Assembly (NCBI RefSeq): GCF_949987515.2
Contig: NC_082702.1
Location: forward strand, 55,707,600-55,771,599
Length of the DNA stretch: 64,000 nt
Source of the DNA: Delphinus delphis
Lineage: Eukaryota > Chordata > Mammalia > Artiodactyla > Delphinidae
Direction of reading: 5' to 3'
Within the stretch, counting starts at the first letter, position 1; the number at the start of each line of letters is the position of its first letter. The notes under the pieces are model-generated. The model ran no database searches and was not told the DNA's origin. It saw nothing but the letters and a program-made list of their open reading frames with translations. Of the stretch, positions 22,607-31,545 are shown piece by piece. A program made the position numbers and the translations under genes.

Positions 22607-23789
22607 CCAGCACCTGCGGGGTTGGGGACAGTGGACAAACAGAGACTTGTGCCCATTCCCTGCCTTCTTGCCTGGCCTTGCATCCTGCATCACACAGGGC
22701 TCCCACACTTGGACACCCAGCCTGCTTGTCCAAGTTCCAGCCACGCTGCCCGTTGGCCACCCTTCAGGATGGGCTGTCCGGCAGGGCAGGGGTCCTCTTC
22801 TCAGCGGGACACACTGGAGAGAGGCTTGCACGGCTCCGGACGTGCACTTGGGCACGCAAGCAGGGGCCCTGGGTCCTGGAACTGGGGGCAGGGTTTGAGA
22901 GCATAACGGCAGTGGGGTGTGGCCTCTTGGCCTCACAGACTCCTCGTCCTTGGGGGTACCTGGGGGGAGACCAGAAAAGAGGTGGGCTTTAAATACAGGG
23001 CCCCGGTCCGAGGTGACACTGATATACATCAGTACCTGAAACGTAAGTTTCACAAAATATTTTTACTACATGCGGTGCATTACAGTATTTTGTTTTTTAT
23101 TTTATTCCATTCTCTTTAAAAAAAAAATTGCTCCCATGTGGGACACATCCCAGAGTTTGAGAAACATGAGGCAGACAGCGTTTCAGGTTCCTCCCACCTC
23201 TGAGATTTGGGGATGCTGGAAACCTCCCTAAGCTCCCATTCATCTCTGCAACGAGACAGAGATTACACAGACAAAGCCGCTGCTCTGTGCCTTCCCAGCC
23301 GCTGCTCTGTGCCTTCCCAGCCCCGCGGGAGCTGCGCCCCATCACGCCAGCCCCTCTGCTCGCAAGGTGCCAGTGCTGGTTTTCCTTTTTCATGATGATC
23401 AAAAGAAACGCAGCATCAGAATGAAGATCTGGAGACTGGATGCGGGACAGAGGGAGGGCCCCTTCCTATTCCTGGAGCCTCGTGCTCCCAGGCTCCGTCT
23501 CCCTCTCCCTCCCTCTCTCCTCTGCTCTTCCCCTGGAGTCAGGGCCCTTTGCCTCCCACAGAAGGGCTGACTCCCCCGCATCCCTCCCTCCCCATTTTAT
23601 GCCCGCTTTATTCTCCTTTCTGACCATCGCAGTATTAGATCTCTATCCCTCTGCGTCTCCACACTCACCTGCATCTGTATCTTGCTTCACCTCTGACCAG
23701 CTGTGTGTATGAAGTTGCCTTTGTAAGGTGAGGGGGGACCCTGAGTGCCCTCTGAACTTTCCGGCTGTTCTCCGGGACGGTTTTGCGTG
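22607..23789. other. Low-copy stretch
   Basis: It holds one 22-base tandem duplication (23276-23319) and an AT-rich patch around 23040-23130. No gene or known repeat was recognised. Confidence 0.5.
23276..23319. repeat. Exact two-copy 22-base tandem duplication
   Basis: The unit gccgctgctctgtgccttcc+ca occupies 23276-23297 and again 23298-23319 without mismatch, which implies a recent duplication. Confidence 0.97.
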
Positions 23790-23995
23790 GAGGTTAACAG
23801 ACAGCATGACAGCATCTAGGTGCAGAGCGGGTGCCAGGTGACCTGGGGCAGCTGACTTACCTCTTCTGTGCCTTGGTCTCCTTATCCGTAAAGTGGGTGT
23901 GTAGTATAGTAGAACCTACCTCGTAGGCGTGTTAGGAGAATCAAGCCAGTTAAGAGGTACAAAGGGTTTGAACAGCGCTCGGCACATAAATCAAA
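23790..23995 (+). repeat. MIR SINE
   Basis: It shows 'aggtgacctggggcagctg', 'cttggtctccttatccgta', 'agaacctacctcgtaggcg', then 'gaacagcgctcggcacata', in MIR order and nearly complete. Confidence 0.88.
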
Positions 23996-24059
23996 TGACA
24001 TTAAGTAATTATCTCAAGGGGTCGGCCATAAGGAAAAATAAAATCATCTGGGCTTTCTT

Positions 24060-24404
24060 TTATACATATATATAAATTTATTTATTTTATTTATTTATTT
24101 TTGGCGGCATCGGGTCTTCGTCACTGCGCGTGGGCTTTCTCTAGTTGTGGCGAACGGGGCTACTCTTCATTGCGGTGCGTGGGCTTCTCGTTGCGGTGGC
24201 TTCTCTTGTTGTGGCGCACGGGCTCTAGGCATGCGGGCTTCAGTAGCTGTGGCTCGCGGGCTCTAGAGCGCAGGCTCACTAGTTGTGGCGCACGGGCTTA
24301 GTTGCTGCATGGCATGTGGGATCTTCCCGGACCAGGGCTCAAACCCGTGTCCCCTGCATTGGCGGGCGGATTCTTAACCACTGCGCCACCAGGGAAGCAC
24401 CATG
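24060..24404 (-). repeat. CHR-type SINE, long form, with target-site duplication
   Basis: An A/T tail (24062-24100) precedes 'gggtcttcgtcactgcgcg', the long body and the head 'aaccactgcgccaccaggg' in reverse. The flanks tgggctttctt at 24049-24059 and 24405-24415 are exact. Confidence 0.97.
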
Positions 24405-24415
24405 TGGGCTTTCTT

Positions 24416-24585
24416 GAGCAGCTCCTGAGGGCCAGGTTGTGTTCTAAGCGCGTGTGTCTTGAGTCTTTTTTCTTTTCTTTCTGTGAAGTGGATACTATCA
24501 TTATGACCATTTTACAGGTGAGGAAACTGGGGTCCAGAGAAGTTTAGTAACTTCTCTGGGGCCACACAGCCCACAGGGAAGGAGT
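24416..24585 (-). repeat. MIR SINE
   Basis: Reverse MIR: 'gatactatcattatgacca', 'ttttacaggtgaggaaact', 'agagaagtttagtaactt' and 'ggggccacacagccca'. Confidence 0.88.
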
Positions 24586-25226
24586 CGCTGCCTGAGTCCA
24601 GGAAAGCTTTAGTAGATGGAGGCTGCTGTCAACCTCCTGGTTATTACCGATACTGTTGCTTCAGGATGAAATAAGGTGACGTGTGCAGAGCGCGGCCGGG
24701 CACGTGATGGGCCAAGTCACAGCTCTTCCCGTTGGCGTCCCTGATCTTAGCATTCAGGCAGGTGATTGCGTGAGGTCAAAGCGGGGCATCTGTGCCCCCA
24801 GGGGGGCCCGGGTGTGACCCAGGCGGCTGCTGTGGCCCAAGTTAGTGCTGCGTGGGGTCACATACCCCGCCTAGTAATTTGTTCTGGAGTCTGCCTAGCT
24901 GGCCTGTCATTTCCATCGGGGGGCATCTCTTCCCTCCTGGGAAAGGGGTACGTGTATCTGGGTCAACCCCGGGGTCTCCCGTGATTCCTCTGAACAAACA
25001 GCCGGCAGGGCTGACCCAGCCCTGGCATGACTTGCCCACAAGCTGTACCCTTTCTAGAAGCTCCGATCTTCATTTCCCACTTTTACTTTTCCCCTTTCCA
25101 CCTCAATCAGGACTCACTCCAGTCAATTATTCCCTTCAGATCTTTTCAGGGAAGACAGCAGTGCAAAGCCACAAAAGTCGCTCTTCTCAATGTTTCTCCC
25201 ATTATTAGATTTCTTTCCCTGGAAAT

Positions 25227-25227
<1 letters not shown>
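24586..25227. other. Low-copy stretch
   Basis: A MIR 3-prime remnant ('gatgaaataaggtgacgtg') may lie near 24665. Otherwise nothing was recognised. The last 150 bases are AT-richer. Confidence 0.45.

Positions 25228-25290
<63 letters not shown>
25228..25290. repeat. (GT)n microsatellite, about 31 units
   Basis: The dinucleotide run is uninterrupted, bounded by 'ggaaatg' and 'catgcgcacg'. Expect length polymorphism. Confidence 0.98.
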
Positions 25291-25291
<1 letters not shown>

Positions 25292-25758
25292 ATGCGCACG
25301 CTCACGGAAAGAGAGAGAAAATGAGAGATTCTTTCTAATCTTTCCCTTTATTCTTCTTTTTAAAAGAGTAAGCTGAAAATCCTTTGCTGGTCAAATGCTT
25401 AGATTTTGACTTGTGTCTTTACATCACAAGACCGTGTTTGGATTTTCATTTTTGATGCCTTTCCTCTTCGCCTGTGGACCCAGAAGGAGCGGCTGTGCTA
25501 TTATCTGTCTTCTTCCAACCTGAAACGTCAGCAGCAAGAGGCCTGGAACTTTCCCTGCCTTTGCTCTGAATCTCCAGTGCCTGGCACAGGGCAGGGGCCC
25601 AATTAATATTCCAGAATTAATTCCTAGGTCTGTTTTTTCTTCAGAGCCCCCCACTCATGCATACCCAGCCCAGCTTTGAGTCAGGGGGAGCTGTAGAAAA
25701 TCTAGGTGAATTTTCTCAACCCCAGTAGGTGAAGGTGTAGTCAAAATAGAATTGCACA
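25291..25758. other. AT-richer low-copy stretch with an L2-like tail
   Basis: The end ('cagtgcctggcacagggcag', then 'caattaatattccag', about 25575-25615) resembles an L2 or MIR tail. The preceding 200 bases show no known repeat and no gene. Confidence 0.45.
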
Positions 25759-25962
25759 AGGCTTGTCAAAATAAGTGTGAGCGCTACCGAACGCGGGTGT
25801 GTGTGCCTGACGCCCAGTGAGGGCAGACAATACCGAAACATCGGAGTTCGGAGCAGAGAAGGGTTTATTGCAGGGCCAGGCAAGGACACAGGCGGCTCAT
25901 GCCCCCAAAACCCTGAACTCCCCGAAGGGTTTCAGTAAAGCCCTTTTAAAGTCAAGGTGGGG

Positions 25963-26250
25963 CGACTTCCTTGGTGGCACGGTGGTTAAGAATCCGCCTT
26001 CCAATGCAGAGGATGCAGGTTCGATCCCTGGTCAGGGAACTAAGATCCCATATGCCGCAGGGCAGCTAAGCCCGTGCACCGCAACTGCTGAGCCCGTGCG
26101 CTCTGGAGCTCGCGTGCCACAACTAGAGAGAAGCCAGCGTGCCTCAATGAAGAGTCCGCGTGCCGCAACGAAAGACCCCACAGGCCACAACGAAGACCCG
26201 ATGCAGCCACATACGTACATACATACATACATAAATATTTTTAAAATCTT
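25963..26250 (+). repeat. CHR-type SINE inside the LTR
   Basis: The head 'cttccttggtggcacggtgg' precedes 'ttcgatccctggtcaggg', the body and a (CATA)n-like tail (26210-26240). It is preceded by aaagtcaaggtgggg (25948-25962). The matching downstream copy appears only at 26311, after a 60-base non-SINE segment. Confidence 0.94.
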
Positions 26251-26320
26251 CAGGGAAAAAAAAAATGTTGAGGGAATAAAGCATTAAGAATGTATTGAGA
26301 AAAAACAATAAAATCAAGGT

Positions 26321-26452
26321 GGGGACTTCCCTGGTGGTCCAGTGGTTAAGACTCTGCATTTCCACTGCAGGGGGCACGGATTGGATCCCTGGTCTGGGAA
26401 CTAAGATCCCACAAGCCCCACACGGCGCAGCCTAAAAAACAAGCAAGCAAAT
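26321..26452 (+). repeat. CHR-1-type short SINE inside the LTR
   Basis: The head 'acttccctggtggtccagtgg' (split here as acttccctgg, tggtccagtgg) precedes 'ggatccctggtctgggaac', 'taagatcccacaagcccc' and an A-rich tail. It is flanked by aaatcaaggtg (26311-26321) and aaagtcaaggtg (26453-26464). Confidence 0.94.
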
Positions 26453-26974
26453 AAAGTCAAGGTGCGGGAGGGGCGTGGTTAGTTGTTGCAAACTTCTTGG
26501 TGTCGGAATCCTTTGTTCTTGCAGCTGTCTGCGTGGGTCAGGATATGACGTTCCTGTAAACTTCCATCAAGACAAATGTTATTCTCTGTTCTGCAACTTT
26601 TCATCTCTATGTGAATGGAAAAGTGTTATATCCTTAAAGATCAGAGCCTTGAGAGTGGGCTATATCCTGTCTATTTCAGGCTGCCGGCAACATTCTTAAC
26701 TGGAAGCAAAAGCAATACAAAGGTGAAAGTAAAGGAGACAGAGCTAACATGGAGTCAGATTTGTTGCTCCCGTTACAAGGGTTTGCAGGACCAGCCCCCA
26801 ACACAGCTGCACGTGCTGTGTGCTGAGTTCAGATTCGGTGGCCAGCAGAGATGCTTGCCAAGTGCCCGTGGGTCGAGGGGCCCGTCCCCTGCTGGGCTTA
26901 GAGGCAGCTGGCAGGGGGGTTCAGAGGGCAGCTCTAGAGGGGGCCGAGTGGGCTCAACCTCTGCTCAGCCCCGA

Positions 26975-27150
26975 TTGGCCCTGCAGGCAGGTTACACGAT
27001 CTCTCTGGGCCTCCAGACACGCTTCCTCGTCTGGAACACCATGATGATAATGACAGTGTTTGCCTCACCGGTTGTATCGAGGATTAAGTGAATTAAAACA
27101 TGTGGAAAGTACTTGAAACAGCGTGGTGCGCAGAGCAGATGCTACGCCTG
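26975..27150 (+). repeat. MIR SINE
   Basis: 'cgatctctctgggcctcca', 'gataatgacagtgtttgcc', 'gaggattaagtgaattaaa' and 'gaaacagcgtggtgcgcag' follow the MIR 3-prime half. Confidence 0.82.
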
Positions 27151-27310
27151 TGATTATTAGGATTTTATCGCCATTATATTCATCATTCTTGCACGCACCA
27201 AACTGAAATGTTTTGGCTGCCGGGAGACACTCACTGCTGTGACCAGAACACGCAGGTTCTGTCGGTTTGTCTGGGGCCTCTGTTATTAACACGTTTTAAT
27301 GGGGGAGTTT
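27150..27310. promoter_or_regulatory. Candidate conserved noncoding element
   Basis: This AT-richer island next to the MIR contains 'ttttatcgccattatattc', 'actgaaatgttttggctg' and 'tgttattaacacgttttaat'. No repeat or exon signals were seen. The function is unknown. Confidence 0.28.
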
Positions 27311-27698
27311 CAAGTCAGCATCCAGCCGAACGAGCAGGGCCCTGCGACGGCAGTGGTGTTGGAGCACCGGCTTGGCCCGCTAAGGGCCCGGCCACCTCTG
27401 CCCCCAGGCCCGCAGCACGCCCGCCAGGACACGCCAGCACTCTTGGCAGTGACGTTGACAAGGGCCCTGGCCATGTCCTGACCGCTTTCCCTCCGCAGGG
27501 GCTGGGTGGTGGGTGAGGCCACATCTGCGGGCCCCTGGGCGCCAGCCTCCAGCCCAGCCTGCTGTCTCCCAAGGCTGCTGAGCCGTGACCCAGCAGATGT
27601 GACGCCCTGGGAGGCTGTTTGCCGTGGCTGTCACTGTGTTTCCACCATCTTGTGACAGAAATCCTGCCCTGGCATTAATTTACATTATAGCCAGTGCA
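27311..27698. other. G+C-rich low-copy stretch
   Basis: Nothing was recognised apart from open frames on both strands caused by base composition. Confidence 0.45.
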
Positions 27699-27713
27699 CC
27701 CCGATGTGTTTTT

Positions 27714-27918
27714 TGTTTTGTTTTTTTGCGGTACGCGGGCCTCTCACTGTCGTGGCCTCTCCCGTTGCGGAGCACAGGCTCCGGACGCGCAGGCTCAGCG
27801 GCCATGGCTCACGGGCCCAGCCGCTCCGCGGCACGTGGGATCTTCCCGGACCGGGGCACGAACCCGCGTCCCCTGCATCGGCAGGCGGACTCTCAACCAC
27901 TGCGCCACCAGGGAAGCC
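27714..27918 (-). repeat. Odontocete-type short-body CHR SINE, CpG-rich and young-looking
   Basis: In reverse it shows a T-rich tail, 'gcggtacgcgggcctctca', 'ctgtcgtggcctctcccg', 'ccggacgcgcaggctcagc', 'gaccggggcacgaacccgc' and the head 'ctgcgccaccagggaagcc'. Many CpGs are intact, which points to a recent insertion. The flanks ccgatgtgttttt (from 27701) and ccgacgtgtgttttt (from 27920) are probable duplications. Confidence 0.95.
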
Positions 27919-28004
27919 CCCGACGTGTGTTTTTAAAGGGTATAATTTTTATCAGCTTCAATTAGAGCTATTTTTATTTTTGTCACCCTGAAGAATTTCC
28001 CTGC

Positions 28005-28160
28005 GGTTAAGCTGCCATTCTTCACTGTAATACCCCTGGCAAGGGCTGGGGAAAAAATTTAATAGTCTAGTGATCGCTTAGCTAATGCACTGTCAGCGCC
28101 TGACAAACGGACTGCCTAGCTGAGACAGCACAGTTCTCTCCACAGTAATTATGTCGTGTT
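28005..28160. promoter_or_regulatory. Candidate conserved noncoding element
   Basis: A non-repetitive block holds 'gcggttaagctgccattc', 'cactgtaatacccctgg', 'aaaatttaatagtctag', 'tagctaatgcactgtcagc' and 'cacagtaattatgtcg'. The homeodomain- and nuclear-receptor-like cores and even base composition resemble vertebrate conserved elements. Conservation itself is not shown. Confidence 0.35.
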
Positions 28161-28664
28161 TACCTGAAGCTGGCGAGACCCCCTTGGTGCAGGTGCGGGG
28201 TCGAGCTGAGCCCCCCCACAGAGCCCAGGGCAGGCCCCCTCACCCCCCTGTCCACAGAATCTGCCTTTGATGTAATTGAAGCACAGGAGGGTGGGCGTCT
28301 GCCCATCTTCCCGCTGTGGGGCATTTGGCAGGTTGCTAAACATCTCTGATCCCCATTTGCATGGGGAGCAACTGCAGAAGGGTTACTGTCGATCAACCCC
28401 CCGACCTCCCCAGTTCGGAGGCATCGAAGGGGGCTATGGGCAGAGGTGCGAGAACATCACGTCTGGTAAACAGGGTGTCGATTCCCAAAGCGGGGGGAGA
28501 GGCAGGCCCTCAATGGGGAGCTGGCAGGTAAAGCCAGGCACAGACTCTGAAGACAGGAGGAAGGCCAGGGCCGCGGTGGGATGTGAGCCTGGGGTGGGGG
28601 CAGAGGAAGCAGCTCAACCTGCAGGGAACTGGCTTCCCTCCACCGAAATCAGGCAACGGGCTAC
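28161..28664. other. Low-copy stretch
   Basis: A degraded MIR-like phrase ('tggcaggttgctaaacatctc') may lie near 28325-28375. No gene was recognised. Confidence 0.4.
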
Positions 28665-29550
28665 CAAGCTTTGGAACGGCCATGCCGTGGACGACAACTC
28701 CGTAATAAAAAGGAACAAACCGGGGCTTCCCTGGTGGCGCAGTGGTTAAAAATCCTCCTGCCAACGCAGGGGACATGGGTTCGAGCCCTGGTCCGGGAAG
28801 ATCCCACATGCCGCGGAGCAACTAAGCCTGTGCACCACAACTACTGAGCCCGTGCCCTAGAGCCCGTGCTCCGCAACAGGAGAGGCCACCGCCATGAGAA
28901 GCCCGCGCACCGCAACAGAGAGTAGCCCCCGCTCGCCGCAACTAGAGAGAGCCCACGCACAGCAACAAAGACCCAACGCAGCCAAAAATAAAAAAAGAAA
29001 TTTATTAAAAAAAAAAAAAGAACGAAAAAGGAACAAACCACCGAAATGCCCAACAACCTGGTGAATCTCCAGGGAGTCGTGCTGAGTGGAAACAGCCGGT
29101 CCCAGGGGGTTACCCACTGTGATCGATTTACATAACAAGCTTGAAATGGCGAAATATAGAAGTGGGGAACGGATCGGTGGTTGCCAGGGCTTGTCGTCTG
29201 GGGCAGGAGGGAGCTAGGTGTGTTTATCAAGAGGTGTCACGAGGGATGCTTAGGGTGGGACTTTCTGTATCTCAGCTGTGGAGGTGGTTACAGGAGCCTG
29301 TGCTGGTGGTAACACTGCAGAGAACAAAATACACGCGCGTGCAAGTGCAGGTCACATTGGGGAAGTCTGCGTAAGATAGGCAGGTTGCCCTGTTCATTTC
29401 CTTCTGTGACCTTGTACTCTAGTTTTGTAAGATGTTACCATTGGGGAAAGTGAGCAAAGGGTGCTCAGGATCTCCCTGTATCATTTCTTACGACTGCATG
29501 TGAATCTAGAAGCATCTCATCGTAAAAAGTTAAAGTTAAAACAAAAATCA
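28665..29550 (+). repeat. Old L1 3-prime segment, interrupted by a SINE
   Basis: The left part ends in 'aataaaaaggaacaaacc' (28704-28721). The right part resumes at 29025 with 'ccgaaatgcccaac', 'gtgctgagtggaaacagcc', 'agaagtggggaacggatcg' and 'gtggttgccagggcttg'. The interruption is the SINE listed next. It has no intact frame. Confidence 0.8.
28722..29024 (+). repeat. CHR-type SINE with exact 15-base target-site duplication
   Basis: The head 'cttccctggtggcgcagtgg' precedes 'tcgagccctggtccggg', the body and a poly(A) tail (29007-29020). aaaaaggaacaaacc occurs exactly at 28707-28721 and 29025-29039, placing the insertion in the host L1. Confidence 0.98.
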
Positions 29551-29554
29551 GATC

Positions 29555-29830
29555 ACATCTCTCCTTGGCTCAGAAACTGCCCCCCCACCCGGTTCCCATC
29601 GTAACTCTGAATGAGAGCCAGTCCTTTAGGGGCCCACAAGGCCCTACAAAACATGGCTCCATTGCTTCCCCCACTCTTCAGCCATGTGGGCCCCATTGCT
29701 GTTCCTCAGGCATACCAGGCACTCTCCTGCCTCAGGGCCTTTGCATGGGCTGTTCCCCATGCCTAAAACACTGTTCCCTAGGCTTCCACATGGTTCCTTC
29801 TATAACTTAGATGTCTCCTCTTTGTGCTGT
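29555..29830 (+). repeat. L2 LINE segment
   Basis: Phrases 'cagatcacatctctccttg', 'gccagtcctttaggggccc', 'acaaggccctacaaaacatgg' and 'gcctcagggcctttgcatgg', then 'aaaacactgttccctaggc', follow the L2 3-prime region. Confidence 0.82.
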
Positions 29831-30589
29831 GTTGGGGACACCATGCCAGCACCTGGGTTCCCCAGGTGCTGTTCAGGGGAGCGACAGTCTTGGTGGGGGC
29901 AGAAGTGTAACAGCTGAATCAGTGGTACTCAGATGACGGCACTAATGGAGGTGGTCCAAGGGAGGGTCTGGCTCTGCCTGGGAAGGGGAGCTGGGGAGAG
30001 AGTCCAGGGGAGGGGGGCAGACTGTTGGCTGAAAAGGAGACAGGGAATTGGGGAGGGGCAGAGGGCGTTTCGGGGTGAGGGGGGACTCATGGGCATGACA
30101 GTGGCTTGTGAGCAGACCCCTATGTTGCTTCCACCCCGAACCCTGAACCTGGGGCATCCTCACCATTTTACAGATAGGGAAGCCAAGGCCCAGAGAGGTA
30201 GAGTCACTTGCCTGAAGGCACACAGCTCATAGGTGGCAGAGCTGGGATTTGAACCAGGCAAGATGGTTTCTGCATCTGCCCTCAGCCCCTTACAGGATAC
30301 CTACAGGGGAGACCAGAAGGTAATGAGCCCAGCGGTAGAGGTGCACACACGTCCTTCCGCAGCCCTTCCTGCATCGGGTGGACCTAGGCAACCAGAGGGA
30401 GCCTCTGCAGCGGCCTCACCACCTCCATGACTCCCAGCCTCGCCTCTGCTCCGAGTCAAGGCTCAGCTTCCGTCCTCCCACAGACCCCTCTCCCCCAGGT
30501 GTGTTTAGGAGTCGCAGCAAATGGTGTTCCATCTCTACCGCGACCGCCACCCCTGCAGCCACACGAACCCTGCTGCTTGTAGAACAGGG
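29831..30589. other. Low-copy stretch with a MIR
   Basis: Purine-rich DNA (29940-30090) is followed by a reverse MIR (30130-30275) and a low-copy tail. No gene is supported. Confidence 0.5.
30130..30275 (-). repeat. MIR SINE
   Basis: 'ccattttacagatagggaag', 'gcccagagaggtagagtcac', 'aaggcacacagctcatagg' and 'gctgggatttgaaccaggc' are the reverse MIR core. Confidence 0.95.
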
Positions 30590-30897
30590 ATCGGCAAACT
30601 TCGCCCACAGCCAGTTTCCATACAGCCCATGGACTAAAAATGGATTTTACGTCTTTAAATGATTGCCAAGAAAAAAAAATCAAAGGGAGAGTAATGTTTC
30701 GCGGCGGGAAAATTATATGAGATTCAAATTTCAGTGTGTGTAAGTAAAGGTTTATTGGAACAGCCACACAGTGCTCCTGTTCATGTTGTTTAAGTGTGCC
30801 TTAGAGCTACAAGGCCTAAGTTGCTTAGTTCCAACAGAGAACATACGGCCCATAAGCTGCAAATCCGATCTGGCCTTTTCAGAAAAGGTTTCCAAAC
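30590..30897 (+). repeat. hAT-type DNA transposon relic
   Basis: The opening 'agggatcggcaaacttcgcc', middle 'aggtttattggaacagccac' and 'acggcccataagctgcaa' and the close 'ggccttttcagaaaaggttt' match a common mammalian non-autonomous hAT element whose ends read 'ggtcggcaaac'. It is not capable of movement. Confidence 0.75.
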
Positions 30898-31255
30898 ATG
30901 CTCCCCGCCTCAGGGCCACTGTGTTTGCTGTTCCCTCTTCCTGGAACACTCTTCCCACAGATATCTATCTCCATGGCTAACTCTCGTGTTTCCTTCAAGT
31001 CTTTGCACAGATGTCCCCTTCTCAATGGGGCCAGCCTATGGAGAATTCTAACTGCCCATCCCCCCTCCTTCCTGTCCCCTTCTCCTGTTTGTCTTTCTGG
31101 CATCTCCTACCACCTGTCATGTAAATGTGTATTTGCTGACTGTCTGTCTCCCCCGACCGAATGTCACCTTAACGGCAGACATTTTTAACTGTTTTGTTTG
31201 CTCCTGTATCCCAGGCACAGTGCCTAGCAATATAGGTGCTTAATAAATGTTTATT
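30898..31255 (+). repeat. L2 LINE 3-prime end, long
   Basis: It runs from 'cctcagggccactgtgtttg' and 'ttcctggaacactcttccc' through 'ttccttcaagtctttgcac' to 'cacagtgcctagcaatatag' and 'gtgcttaataaatgtttatt'. It is one of the best L2 ends in the window and merges directly into the TGGA minisatellite. Confidence 0.92.
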
Positions 31256-31545
31256 AGATGGATGGATGTTTGACTGAACGATCGGATAGCTGGATGAAAG
31301 GATTGATGGACAGATGGCCAGATAGATGGGTGGATGGATGGATAGTTGGACAGATAGACAGGTGGATGGATAGGTAGGTGGGTGGATAGACAGATGATGG
31401 ACGGACGGATGGATGGATGGGCAGGTAGATGAATAGGTTGGTGGGTGAATAGACAGACGATTGGATCGATGGATAGATGGACGGCCAGGTAGACAGGTGG
31501 TTGGATGGGTGGATGGCTGCATGGTCGGTCAGGTAGATAGGTAGA
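31252..31545. repeat. Degenerate (TGGA)n minisatellite
   Basis: About 290 bases of gatgg, ggatg and gatag steps with interruptions such as 'gaacgatcggatagctgg'. It begins exactly where the L2 tail ends. Reverse-strand frames full of Ile-His-Pro are artefacts. Confidence 0.95.

Larger units (their letters stand above)
25764..26777 (-). repeat. Solo LTR of an endogenous retrovirus, interrupted by two SINEs
   Basis: In plus-strand reading the element starts TG (25764) and ends CA (26777). The flanks AGGCT (25759-25763) and AGGGT (26778-26782) could be an imperfect five-base duplication. A minus-strand AATAAA lies at 25864-25869. Without the SINEs and spacer the LTR is about 510 bases. No internal viral coding region is present, so this is a recombined solo LTR. 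Orientation comes from the poly(A) signal. The family was not named. Confidence 0.6.

Noticed and set aside
22161..22906. His/Thr/Cys-rich frames of about 245 codons
   Set aside because: They translate an alternating CA/GT tract. Similar artefacts occur at 4206, 25228, 41260, 52075 and 60335.
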